A program made the position numbers and the translations under genes. The notes under the pieces were generated by a model, which ran no database searches, was not told the DNA's origin, and saw nothing but the letters and a program-made list of their open reading frames with translations. A stretch of 64,000 nucleotides of DNA from Sedimentitalea nanhaiensis DSM 24252 (GTDB lineage: Bacteria > Pseudomonadota > Alphaproteobacteria > Rhodobacterales > Rhodobacteraceae), in assembly GCF_000473225.1 (NCBI RefSeq), contig NZ_KI421509.1, forward strand, positions 790,458 to 854,457, read 5' to 3'. Numbering within the stretch: position 1 is the first letter of the stretch; each line of letters starts with the position of its first letter. Shown in pieces: positions 7,587 through 14,583 of this stretch.

Positions 7587-10223
7587 GTGGTACAAAGCAA
7601 CAAGATCCTGACCGTTTCTTACGGCACGTTTTCCTGCACCCTCGAAGGGTTCGATGATTCTTTCGGCACAATGAAAGCGATTGCCGAGTATTTCCGCGAC
7701 CTCGCATCCGACGATCGCTATTTTGGCGCTGAGCCGCCGGTTCCGGATGCCGAAATGATGACTCGAATTGCGCAGCATGAGATTTCGCGCAAGGTAGAGG
7801 CACACAATGAGGACGGGCGTGGCATCGTATTGCGGGTCCGTGACCTTGATCCGGTGGCCCCCTCTGGCTCTGAAGGGGCCGTCCACCAAAGAGCCGACGA
7901 ACCTGCAGCAACAATAGAGATCCAAGACCAAAGCCGCCCTGCAAGTCCAGAGCCAGTCTTTGAAATACAGCATCCGGAATTGGTGGACGACGCGCAAGTT
8001 CCGAACGAAACGGGTGCAATGCCTGAGCTGTCGTCCGGCTCACCATCCTCATCAGACAGACCGGAAAGTGCGTGCGACTCAATTGAGTCCCCTGAAATAG
8101 AGGACTTCGCAGCCGATATGGCGGCCTCGCTCGTGGATGCAAAGGACGATACCCAACCGTCCCGGATGGACACACCAGATGGGACGGTTGCATGCGATGC
8201 GCCCGATACCCGGGCCAACGATGGTTTCGTTTCAGATGGCTCCGACTTTGGTGCTGACGTCACCTCGGCTGAACCACAAAGACGCACGGAAACGGAAGTC
8301 ACCGAAATTGGCCCTTCGAACCCCGAAATTTCGGATTCAGATCAGGTTTGCATTCCGGCCGACGATCCAATCGCCGCTGCGACAACGCAATCGGATATGC
8401 CTCTCGCGACCAATGATGCCGCGCCTGAACCGCATGTTTGCGTGGCAGACAGGTTCGAACGGGACAGCAATGAAGTCGAAACAACAGACGAATCTTGGGA
8501 GGACAGTTCCTACCCCTTCGACACACCAGAGATCGAAAGAACTCCCCCTCCGGTCCAAGTTGATGCCCCCCCAACCGAGACCCGATTCAACGTGTCAGGG
8601 CTTGGCGACACAATTGCCGCTAAACTGCAACGGATCCGTGCCGTGGTATCGCGCCATGAAGTTGCTGCGCAAGGCAACAACGCATCCCGCGAATTGACCG
8701 AAGACGAACCCGCGGACGCCTTTGTCACCAAAGTCGCCGATGAGATGACCGAAGCACTGAATGCCGATGCGGACAACTTGCTGGGCAGCGTCCTGAAACG
8801 CCTCGAAGTCAAGGACGTGCCAGAAAAATCTCTGCGGACGGACGCCGTTGATACAAAAGCCCTGCAGGGACCTGTGTCCGGTGACCCTAATCCGGAAGAG
8901 GAAATCCGGCTTGACGCTGACGCCGAGTGGGGTGAATTGCCCGATGAAACTGCCGACTTCGATGAGCGATTTGAGGACGCAAACCTTGCGGAAAAAGACA
9001 GCTTCCAAGCATCTCTGAAAGCGTTGGAGGGTCATACCGACTCAGACAATACGGGTCGGTCCAGGCCGGACCCCGATCTGGCCTTGGAACCCGAAACAGA
9101 AATGATGCTTAGCATTCTGGACTCTGCATCTGAATCGAGCGCCGAGACGCCTCCGTCAGAGGCTGACCACATCTGTCCTATCCACGATGACATGAATTCC
9201 GCCAAGTCGGAAATGATCGAGACAGCGTCACGAACCCAGGGCCTTCAGCTTGAACAACTGCCGCTCAAAAACGGCCCGCGTGTTCTCAAGGTGAAACGTT
9301 CCGAACTTGAAAACGCTCTTGCCGCCGGAGAACTGGAGGAACTCGGCCAGGACACACCTCGTCCGAAATTCCATTGCAACATAGAACAGACGGCGAGGGA
9401 AAGCGTCGGCTCTTCAACGTCAAAAGATGTAAATCCCTCAGAGAAACCGGACAGCGCAGAGCCCTTACTTCACCGGCCCATCGAAACGGAGCCACAACCA
9501 CTTCCCATGAACGAGCAAGAGTTGCAGCGCCTGATGGGCACGACGGATCAGAAAATGACGGACGACGAGACGACAGTTGCGCACGCGAGCTACGGTCACG
9601 CACGCGCCGTTGCTTCGACCGTTCTGAAAGGCAATCCGCAGCAGCAACGCCCCATTGACGACGTGGACGATTCTGCGTTTCGCGAAGACCTCGAACGGAT
9701 CATCCGTCCGCGCAGACCGGTGGCCCGGGAAATCGGTCCCGACCGGCCGAGCACCGAACCACGTCCGGGACCTCTGAAGCTGGTGGCCGAGCAACGTATC
9801 GATTGCGATATCCAGGGTGGCCCGGTTCGCCCGAGACGCATCCCGGCTGAGGCTATGGAAGACGTTTCCAATCAGCACACATGCAATGAGTCTTTTGTCG
9901 AGTTCGCAACCGGAATGGGTGCAACAGGCTTGCCCGAGCTTCTCGAAGCGGCTGCGGCCTACATGTCCTTTGTTGAAGGACGGGCTCAGTTTTCACGACC
10001 ACAATTAATGACCAAAGTACGTCAAATCAGTTCGACCAGTTTTAATCGAGAGGACGGATTACGTTCATTTGGTCTCTTGCTGCGGCAGGGCAAGATCCAA
10101 AAAACCGGTGGAGGCCGCTTTGCTGCATCGAGCGAAATAGGATTTCGGCGAGATGGCGACGGTGCCGTCGAGATTACTGGCAATGATGGCCGCCCCCGTT
10201 TCCAGTCATCAAGACGGGCGTAA
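7587..10223 (+). CDS. Very acidic conserved protein of unknown function
   Basis: I do not recognise a function. The start is taken as the GTG at 7587, with GAGGA 10 nt upstream, giving 878 residues; an in-frame ATG at 7560 is an alternative. Two ordered ends flank a long low-complexity centre. Residues 1-50 (NKILTVSYGTFSCTLEGF and following) form a compact beta/alpha module that resembles the head of hypothetical proteins I have seen in Roseobacter genomes. The last 100 residues contain a helical, winged-helix-like segment ending in a basic RQGKIQKTGGGRF stretch. The middle 700 residues are rich in Asp, Glu, Ser, Thr and Pro and probably disordered. No signal peptide or membrane segment is seen. 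The stop codon lies 2 bp before an IS3 end, so the native C-terminus could have been trimmed. Confidence 0.7.
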   Translation: MVQSNKILTVSYGTFSCTLEGFDDSFGTMKAIAEYFRDLASDDRYFGAEPPVPDAEMMTRIAQHEISRKVEAHNEDGRGIVLRVRDLDPVAPSGSEGAVHQRADEPAATIEIQDQSRPASPEPVFEIQHPELVDDAQVPNETGAMPELSSGSPSSSDRPESACDSIESPEIEDFAADMAASLVDAKDDTQPSRMDTPDGTVACDAPDTRANDGFVSDGSDFGADVTSAEPQRRTETEVTEIGPSNPEISDSDQVCIPADDPIAAATTQSDMPLATNDAAPEPHVCVADRFERDSNEVETTDESWEDSSYPFDTPEIERTPPPVQVDAPPTETRFNVSGLGDTIAAKLQRIRAVVSRHEVAAQGNNASRELTEDEPADAFVTKVADEMTEALNADADNLLGSVLKRLEVKDVPEKSLRTDAVDTKALQGPVSGDPNPEEEIRLDADAEWGELPDETADFDERFEDANLAEKDSFQASLKALEGHTDSDNTGRSRPDPDLALEPETEMMLSILDSASESSAETPPSEADHICPIHDDMNSAKSEMIETASRTQGLQLEQLPLKNGPRVLKVKRSELENALAAGELEELGQDTPRPKFHCNIEQTARESVGSSTSKDVNPSEKPDSAEPLLHRPIETEPQPLPMNEQELQRLMGTTDQKMTDDETTVAHASYGHARAVASTVLKGNPQQQRPIDDVDDSAFREDLERIIRPRRPVAREIGPDRPSTEPRPGPLKLVAEQRIDCDIQGGPVRPRRIPAEAMEDVSNQHTCNESFVEFATGMGATGLPELLEAAAAYMSFVEGRAQFSRPQLMTKVRQISSTSFNREDGLRSFGLLLRQGKIQKTGGGRFAASSEIGFRRDGDGAVEITGNDGRPRFQSSRRA

Positions 10224-10225
10224 AT

Positions 10226-10253
10226 TGGACCTGTCGCGGTTTGATGCCGCTCC
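10226..10253. repeat. Left terminal inverted repeat of the IS3 element
   Basis: Begins TGGACCTGTCGCGGTTT. It matches the inverted complement of the right end (TGGACGTGTCGCGCTTT) at roughly 21-22 of 28 positions, as expected for an IS3-family terminus. Confidence 0.8.
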
Positions 10254-10288
10254 TTTGATAGCATTTATTGCGACAAAGGAGACTGACT

Positions 10289-10555
10289 ATGGGACTGAAC
10301 CGAACGGACGAATTCCGAGCAGATGCGGTGCATATTGCGCTGACCAGCGGGCTAACGCGCAAGCAGGTTGCTGACGATCTGGGTGTTGGCGTATCGACGT
10401 TGAACAAATGGATCACATTACATCGAGACACGGACGTAGTTTCGAAAGAAGATTTGGACCTCGCCAGAGAAAATGAGCGGCTTCGACGTGAAGTCCGGCT
10501 TCTCAAGGAGGAGAGGGAGATTCTAAAAAGGCCACCCAGTTCTTTGCGGGCCTAA
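10289..10555 (+). CDS. IS3-family transposase OrfA (altered C-terminus)
   Basis: 88-residue DNA-binding subunit. The N-terminal HTH (LTRKQVADDLGVGVSTLNKW, near residues 20-40) is followed by a leucine-zipper-like helix rich in Glu, Arg and Leu. Related OrfA proteins end KKATQFFAGLKQ-stop, with the TGA overlapping the OrfB ATG. Here the A-run at 10525-10529 has five As where that ending needs six. The frame therefore shifts and ends early as RPPSSLRA. The A6G run is also the programmed -1 slippage site in this family, so OrfAB fusion should be impaired as well. A ribosome site AAGGAG precedes the ATG. Confidence 0.8.
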   Translation: MGLNRTDEFRADAVHIALTSGLTRKQVADDLGVGVSTLNKWITLHRDTDVVSKEDLDLARENERLRREVRLLKEEREILKRPPSSLRA

Positions 10556-10559
10556 AGCA

Positions 10560-11416
10560 ATGAGATTTAGGTTTGTCGAAGAACACACGCCAGCTTCCCA
10601 GCCAACCGCTTGTGCGATGTCGTTGGCGTCAGCACACGTGGATTACCGGCATTCCGCAACCGCCCGACCAGTCGGCGGCAGCGGTCTGATCTGGTCACGT
10701 TGGCACACATCAAAGAACAATCGCGTCTCAGCCTGGGTAGCTATGGCAGACCAAGGATGACCGAAGAGCTGAAGGAGATTGGGCTGGATGTCGGCCATCG
10801 CCGTGTGGGCAGATTGATGCGCCAGAACGGCATATCAGTCATCAGAACGCACAAACACAAGGTGACAACGGACAGCGACCACAAGTTCAGTATTGCGCCC
10901 AATCTACTGGATCGTAACTTTATTGCAGATGTCCCGAACCAGAAATGGGCGGGCGACATCAGTTATGTCTGGACCAAAGAAGGCTGGCTCTATCTGGCCG
11001 TGATCTTGGACCTTCACTCACGCCGTGTCATCGGCTGGGCCGTCAGCAATCGCATGAAGCGGGACCTGGAGATCCGGGCGTTGAACATGGCCATTGCGTT
11101 CCGTGCGCCGCCCAGGGGCTGCATCCATCACACGGACCGCGGCAGCCAATACTGTTCCCACGACTACCAGAAGATCCTGCGTCAGCATGGCTTCGAGGTA
11201 TCGATGAGTGGAAAAGGCAATTGTTACGACAACGCTGCCGTCGAAACCTTCTTCAAGACCATCAAGGCCGAGCTGATCTGGCGACGGTCGTGGGAAACAA
11301 GGCGGCAAGCCGCGATCGCGATCTTCGAATACATCAACGGCTTCTACAATCCGCGTCGACGGCACTCAGCATTGGGTTGGAAAAGCCCGGTCGCCTTCGA
11401 ACGGAACGTGGCTTAA
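10560..11416 (+). pseudogene. IS3-family transposase OrfB, frameshifted near its start
   Basis: The DDE integrase. The expected start, ATG at 10560 (MRFRFVEEH), runs out of frame after about 9 codons. The remaining catalytic core is intact in another frame from about 10589 (ASFPANRLCDVVGV and onward) to the TAA at 11416. One missing base near 10587 explains the break. The core retains the three acidic residues in their usual settings: D in WAGDISYVW, D in HHTDRGSQYC and E in DNAAVETFFKT. Re-initiation at a downstream TTG (10610) cannot be excluded but would lose the N-terminus. Confidence 0.75.
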
Positions 11417-11426
11417 ACGAGCACTT

Positions 11427-11454
11427 GGGGCAGCACAAAAGCGCGACACGTCCA
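11427..11454. repeat. Right terminal inverted repeat of the IS3 element
   Basis: Ends GCGCGACACGTCCA, the inverted counterpart of the left end at 10226. It defines the downstream boundary of the element. Confidence 0.8.
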
Positions 11455-11458
11455 GTGT

Positions 11459-11854
11459 GATCAAGTCCACGTCGTTCACAAACCGCGTCTACTCAGTGAC
11501 AATGGGTCCAGCTACGTCTCAGGCGACTAGGCAGAACGGTTACACGACAAAGGTATGAAGCACTCGCGCGGTGCGCCATATCATCCACAAACGCAAGGCA
11601 AGATCGAACGCTGGCATCAGACCCTGAAGAACCGCATCTTGCTGGAAAACTACTTCCTGCCGGGAGACCTCGAAGCCTGGATCGAAGCCTTCGTCGACCA
11701 CTACAATCATCAGCGCTACCACGAGAGCATCAACAACGTCACACCCGCTGACGTCTACTTCGGGCGTGACAACGCCATTCTAAAGCAAAGGGAAAGGATC
11801 AAACGAAAGACGCTCGAAACGCGGCGCTTGCATCACCGCCAGCACGCCGCATAA
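11459..11854 (+). pseudogene. C-terminal fragment of a second IS3-type transposase
   Basis: The reading frame encodes the last catalytic third of a DDE transposase: PRLLSDNGSSYVSGD with the second Asp, then PYHPQTQGKIERWHQTLK with the catalytic Glu, and a basic tail ending RRLHHRQHAA. An in-frame TAG at 11528 interrupts it where relatives continue DLAEWL. The first two-thirds of the gene are missing because the upstream IS element (ending at 11454) directly abuts it. The element's own right end probably lies near 11927, where a short palindrome and a ...GGACA terminus occur, but this boundary is uncertain. Confidence 0.8.
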
Positions 11855-11951
11855 TCAAACCAACAAGATGAGCCAAACGCTCTCTTAATTTAGACCACCA
11901 TTGGTCCAAAAAACCTGACGACGGACAATGGTCACGGGGCGCCATGGGGCG

Positions 11952-12065
11952 CTAGATGAACTTTTCCCCAAGCCCCTTGCTCACGTCCTGAGGCCAGCGT
12001 CTGCGGAACCGCTTGCGACCACCTGCCAGTTCGTCAATGTGCTTCAACTTCATCACCACCGCCAT
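11952..12065 (-). pseudogene. Tyrosine-integrase N-terminal fragment beside tRNA-Gly
   Basis: Only 37 codons remain: MAVVMKLKHIDEL followed by the basic GGRKRFRRRWPQDV motif, typical of the first residues of phage/island tyrosine recombinases (SAM-like N-terminal domain). The frame ends in TAG at 11952, right where the second IS fragment's flank begins, so the gene appears truncated by the IS-associated rearrangement. It lies on the same strand as and just downstream of tRNA-Gly, the classical arrangement of an integrative element that uses the tRNA gene as attachment site. Confidence 0.65.
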
Positions 12066-12159
12066 TTCGATTTGTCCTGTTTGCGTCCAATAATGTGTCT
12101 CGGAACACAGGCGCAAACCCCCGATAGCTAACGATTTATGGGTGATCAATCGTTGTCGG

Positions 12160-12233
12160 TGGAGCGGGTGAAGGGAATCGAACCCTCGTCACTTGCTTGG
12201 GAAGCAAATGCTCTACCATTGAGCTACACCCGC
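12160..12233 (-). tRNA. tRNA-Gly (anticodon CCC)
   Basis: Read on the minus strand it begins GCGGGTGTAGCTCAATGGTA and ends CACCCGCTCCA with encoded CCA. The cloverleaf is complete: 7-bp acceptor stem GCGGGTG/CACCCGC, D-arm GCTC/GAGC, anticodon loop TTCCCAA giving CCC, and T-arm GAGGG-TTCGATT-CCCTT. The truncated integrase at 11952-12065 lies just past its 3' end, so it is a likely attB locus. Confidence 0.95.
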
Positions 12234-12294
12234 AACGCTCCCTAGGTATCACTGCTGAAGGCTTATCGGCAAGGCCAAAAGGTGCAGGTTATTG

Positions 12295-12477
12295 CTAGGC
12301 TGTGCCCGCGATACACTCATACATCTTGGCTTCATCGTCCATCCCGTTCGATTGCAACTCGTTCAACGCTGCGCCGAATACATAGCGGTAGGGAAGCTCA
12401 ACCGGCCCTGACTTTGTGACAATCTCCTCGGCTTCGGTCGCTTGTTCACCATGTGTTTCCATCGTTTTCCTAAACAT
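12295..12477 (-). CDS. Small hypothetical protein (60 aa)
   Basis: Not recognised. An acidic 60-residue frame (MFRKTMETHGEQATEAEEIV at the start, ending MYECIAGTA) lies between tRNA-Gly and the istA remnant. Composition is protein-like, with a helical C-terminal half containing one Cys. No clear ribosome site is seen, and an internal ATG at the sixth codon is an alternative start. It may be a genuine small gene carried by the lost island or a chance frame. Confidence 0.35.
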   Translation of the reverse strand: MFRKTMETHGEQATEAEEIVTKSGPVELPYRYVFGAALNELQSNGMDDEAKMYECIAGTA

Positions 12478-12508
12478 AGCGGAGGACCACTTCAGCGGGG
12501 GAGGATCA

Positions 12509-12751
12509 AGATTGCGGGCACTGGCAGATCAGTATTCGGTGGAACGCATCGAAGCCGCATGTGATCGGGCGATAACCGTTGGCAAGCGTAGCGCCGCCAA
12601 AGTGGAGAGCATTCTGGATTCGGGCTTGGATCGCCTGCAAGCTGAGCCCACCGAACTGTCCGAGCCACCAATACCAGCCTCGAACGTCCATGGTCCATCC
12701 TATTTTGCGCCGCGACTTGATACTCAGCGCGGGGAGGACGGCGATGTCTAA
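12509..12751 (+). pseudogene. IS21-family IstA C-terminal remnant
   Basis: About 80 codons resemble the C-terminus of the IS21 transposase IstA: LRALADQYSVERIEAACDRA followed by VESILDSGLDRL, then a variable linker and NVHGPSYF at the end, just before istB. The catalytic DDE domain is absent, since the frame upstream of 12509 has no IstA similarity. The stop at 12749-12751 overlaps the istB start, keeping the normal IS21 gene order. Confidence 0.65.
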
Positions 12752-13103
12752 TGCGCAGATTTTTGAGCTATTGCACGAGATACGGCTGGCTGGGTTTCGC
12801 GATGAGCTGGAGCACCAGCTTCAGTATCCATAATACTCCGACATGCCTATACCGGATCGTATCCTGCGCATGTTGCAGACCGAAACTGAGCGGCGATATC
12901 AAAATAAGATCGTTCGCCTGATGAAAGCATCGCAATTCAAGGGCTTGGCCGCCCCGGATGATATCGACTTTCGGAATGGCAGAAATCTCAACAAGGCAGC
13001 GCTCATCTCCCTACTGAAATGCGACTGGATTACTCGCAAGCAGAACCTGATAATTTCCGGCGCGTCGGGCACCGGCAAGACATGGCTTGCCTGCGCGTTG
13101 GGG
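12744..13103 (+). pseudogene. IS21-family IstB ATPase, nonsense-mutated and truncated
   Basis: Starts MSNAQIFELLHEIRLAGF, typical of IstB. An in-frame TAA at 12831 breaks the gene after 29 codons, and the same frame then continues (MPIPDRILRM and on) through the Walker A motif GASGTGKTWLACALG. Similarity stops abruptly near 13103, where the DNA becomes the end of an oppositely oriented integrase fragment. The remaining two-thirds of IstB (Walker B onward) is missing, so the protein cannot be functional. Confidence 0.7.
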
Positions 13104-13301
13104 GTTTGCAAAGCGCGTCTCGGGCCATGTGCCGAGTTTGGCGCGCGTCGTTTTTCCGTACACGTCCCTCTGGGGGTAGAATATTATGCGGGTCTTACCT
13201 GTGAACATGCCGAAACCCTTGATCTCGGTGTCCCAGAGTTTCGCGTTTGGAGAGGTGTTTTTGCAGGCGGTTTCGGTAAGCTTCAAACGTTCAGTTGGCA
13301 C
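13104..13301 (-). pseudogene. Integrase N-terminal (DUF4102-type) fragment
   Basis: Minus-strand frame from a GTG at 13301 encodes RLKLTETACKNTSP, then LWDTEIKGFGMF and a beta-rich GKTTRAKLGTWPE, the pattern of the N-terminal arm-binding domain of P4-type integrases (KLWDxEVxGFGLR, LGxYP). Similarity ends near 13104 against the istB remnant; the core-binding and catalytic domains are absent. It lies just downstream of a broken tRNA-Gly on the same strand, mirroring the integrase/tRNA pair at 11952-12233. Confidence 0.6.
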
Positions 13302-13440
13302 CTTCGCTGTCCCATTTTACAATGAAATGGAAGGCAGCACATTTCAACGCGGCATAACACGCCGGGACAACGTTTTCACTTTATACAGTAAATCCAACCG
13401 CTTTTGGCAGTTCTCAAACAGGCCGGTACTGAATTTCTAT

Positions 13441-13479
13441 GTTTGGAAAGCTGCTGCTCTATCATTGAGCTACACCTGC
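13441..13479 (-). pseudogene. 5' half of a tRNA-Gly gene (UCC-like)
   Basis: On the minus strand this reads GCAGGTGTAGCTCAATGATA, then AGAGCAGCAGCTTTCCAAAC: acceptor 5' strand, complete D-arm and anticodon 5' stem with a TTTCCAA loop (anticodon UCC). It then stops matching any tRNA, and no T-arm or 3' acceptor strand follows. It differs from the tRNA-Gly(CCC) at 12160 at about 8 of 38 positions, and GAGCAGCAGC is typical of tRNA-Gly(UCC). It cannot fold as a full tRNA and is best read as a remnant attachment site or a gene broken by deletion. Confidence 0.7.
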
Positions 13480-13571
13480 GATACGCGGATCGATCCCACC
13501 ACAATTTCTGCCGCTTCAAGCCAATTCCGTCTGCTGGCACGGCTCAAAGGCGATCTTTCCGTCTCATAGGG

Positions 13572-14567
13572 TCACGCTGGATGGGGCTGCGAACGGTCGT
13601 TTGCGATCGGGATGTGCAGGTTGCGGCTGCTTTCCTGAAAATCTGTCATCGACATGGGCCAGACAGTTCCGGGCCAGCGGATTTCCATTTCCAGCTTTCT
13701 GGGGCGATAAACCGCCGTATAGAGCGTTCCGAACCCGGCGGAGAACGCTGTCGAATAAAGCGGTGGCTTTAAAAACGCCTCGATGAACTTTTCCTGCGGG
13801 TCGCGATGCAGGGTGAGGCGGTGCAACAGAAACCGTTCGCGTTCGACGGTAGCTGTGAACCGGGCATGGCTGACCCATTCAACCGCTTCCTGATGGTTCG
13901 TTGCAACCGCGGCATGGGTCATCACCGCAGCCCGATCCGGTGCCATCATCGCGGTCAGATAGTTGCGTTTTCGGTCCAACACAGTAACATTATAACTCAT
14001 ATGCGTGGGAATGCGTCCCAGTGCTTCCTGTGCCTCGGCGGTGGTCGAACAGGTCTGCAACACATAGCGCAGGATCAACGGCACACCGAACCCTTCGCCC
14101 ACCACACGCCGACCGCCAAATGTCAGCGACAATGCCAATCCGGCGGCGTTCATCCCGTCCACGAGTCCCCACAGCCCGTCACTGGTGCCGATGACCCGGC
14201 GACCCTGCCAGTTGGTATTCAAAACCAGACTGTCGAACGCATTTGGATTGTAGTCGTAATTGCGTACAAGGACCGGCTCTTTACCGGTCCAGATCGCCTG
14301 TGAACATCCTGAAAGATAAGGCGGTGGGCAATAGAAACTCAGAAACCGCGCGGCCTGGTCGCCACCGCCCGCGAGTTCGCAGAGCTGATCGTACAAGGGG
14401 ACGATCTCGGGCATGTGTTCCTGCAAGGCGCGACGGCTTTCCAGGTAAGGTGCGCGCATGGCGTCGCCCTCGCCCAGCCACCAGCGGCGGTAGTGTGGCC
14501 AGTATTCCTGAAACAACCCGGCCCATTTCGGGCCGGGCGTATCCTCGTTCAGGGCGCGCCATAACAT
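13572..14567 (-). CDS. C45-family self-processing acyltransferase/hydrolase (NTN fold)
   Basis: 331 residues resembling the isopenicillin-N acyltransferase (acyl-CoA:6-APA) family, whose precursors cleave themselves at a Gly-Cys bond so that the new N-terminal Cys becomes the nucleophile. Here the candidate is Gly87-Cys88 in YLSGCSQAIW, followed by the strand VLVRNYDYNP that matches the family's ARNWDW region. The subsequent GLVDGMNAAGLALSLTF strand and the NVTVLDRK segment also fit. No signal peptide is seen, so it is probably cytoplasmic. It is the last gene of a four-gene minus-strand cluster, 16 nt after the ATP-grasp gene, with GGAGG upstream of the ATG. It could form or hydrolyse an amide bond on the pathway product; substrate unknown. 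Confidence 0.8.
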   Translation of the reverse strand: MLWRALNEDTPGPKWAGLFQEYWPHYRRWWLGEGDAMRAPYLESRRALQEHMPEIVPLYDQLCELAGGGDQAARFLSFYCPPPYLSGCSQAIWTGKEPVLVRNYDYNPNAFDSLVLNTNWQGRRVIGTSDGLWGLVDGMNAAGLALSLTFGGRRVVGEGFGVPLILRYVLQTCSTTAEAQEALGRIPTHMSYNVTVLDRKRNYLTAMMAPDRAAVMTHAAVATNHQEAVEWVSHARFTATVERERFLLHRLTLHRDPQEKFIEAFLKPPLYSTAFSAGFGTLYTAVYRPRKLEMEIRWPGTVWPMSMTDFQESSRNLHIPIANDRSQPHPA

Positions 14568-14583
14568 TGTGGCCGCGCCTCCG

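Larger units (their letters stand above)
10226..11454 (+). mobile_element. IS3-family insertion sequence, probably inactive
   Basis: 1229-bp element bounded by imperfect 28-bp terminal inverted repeats beginning TGGAC. It carries the usual two overlapping reading frames for OrfA (HTH/leucine zipper) and OrfB (DDE integrase). Both junction frames are damaged (see the orfA and orfB entries). The flanking bases (AAAT on the left, GTGT on the right) do not form a target-site duplication, so flanking DNA was probably lost by rearrangement after insertion. It sits 2 bp past the stop codon of the acidic protein and abuts a fragment of another transposase. Confidence 0.85.

Noticed and set aside
10226-13571. 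CRISPR array or toxin-antitoxin module in the mobile region
   Set aside because: No regularly spaced repeats and no recognisable toxin or antitoxin pair; all recognisable frames are transposase or integrase pieces.
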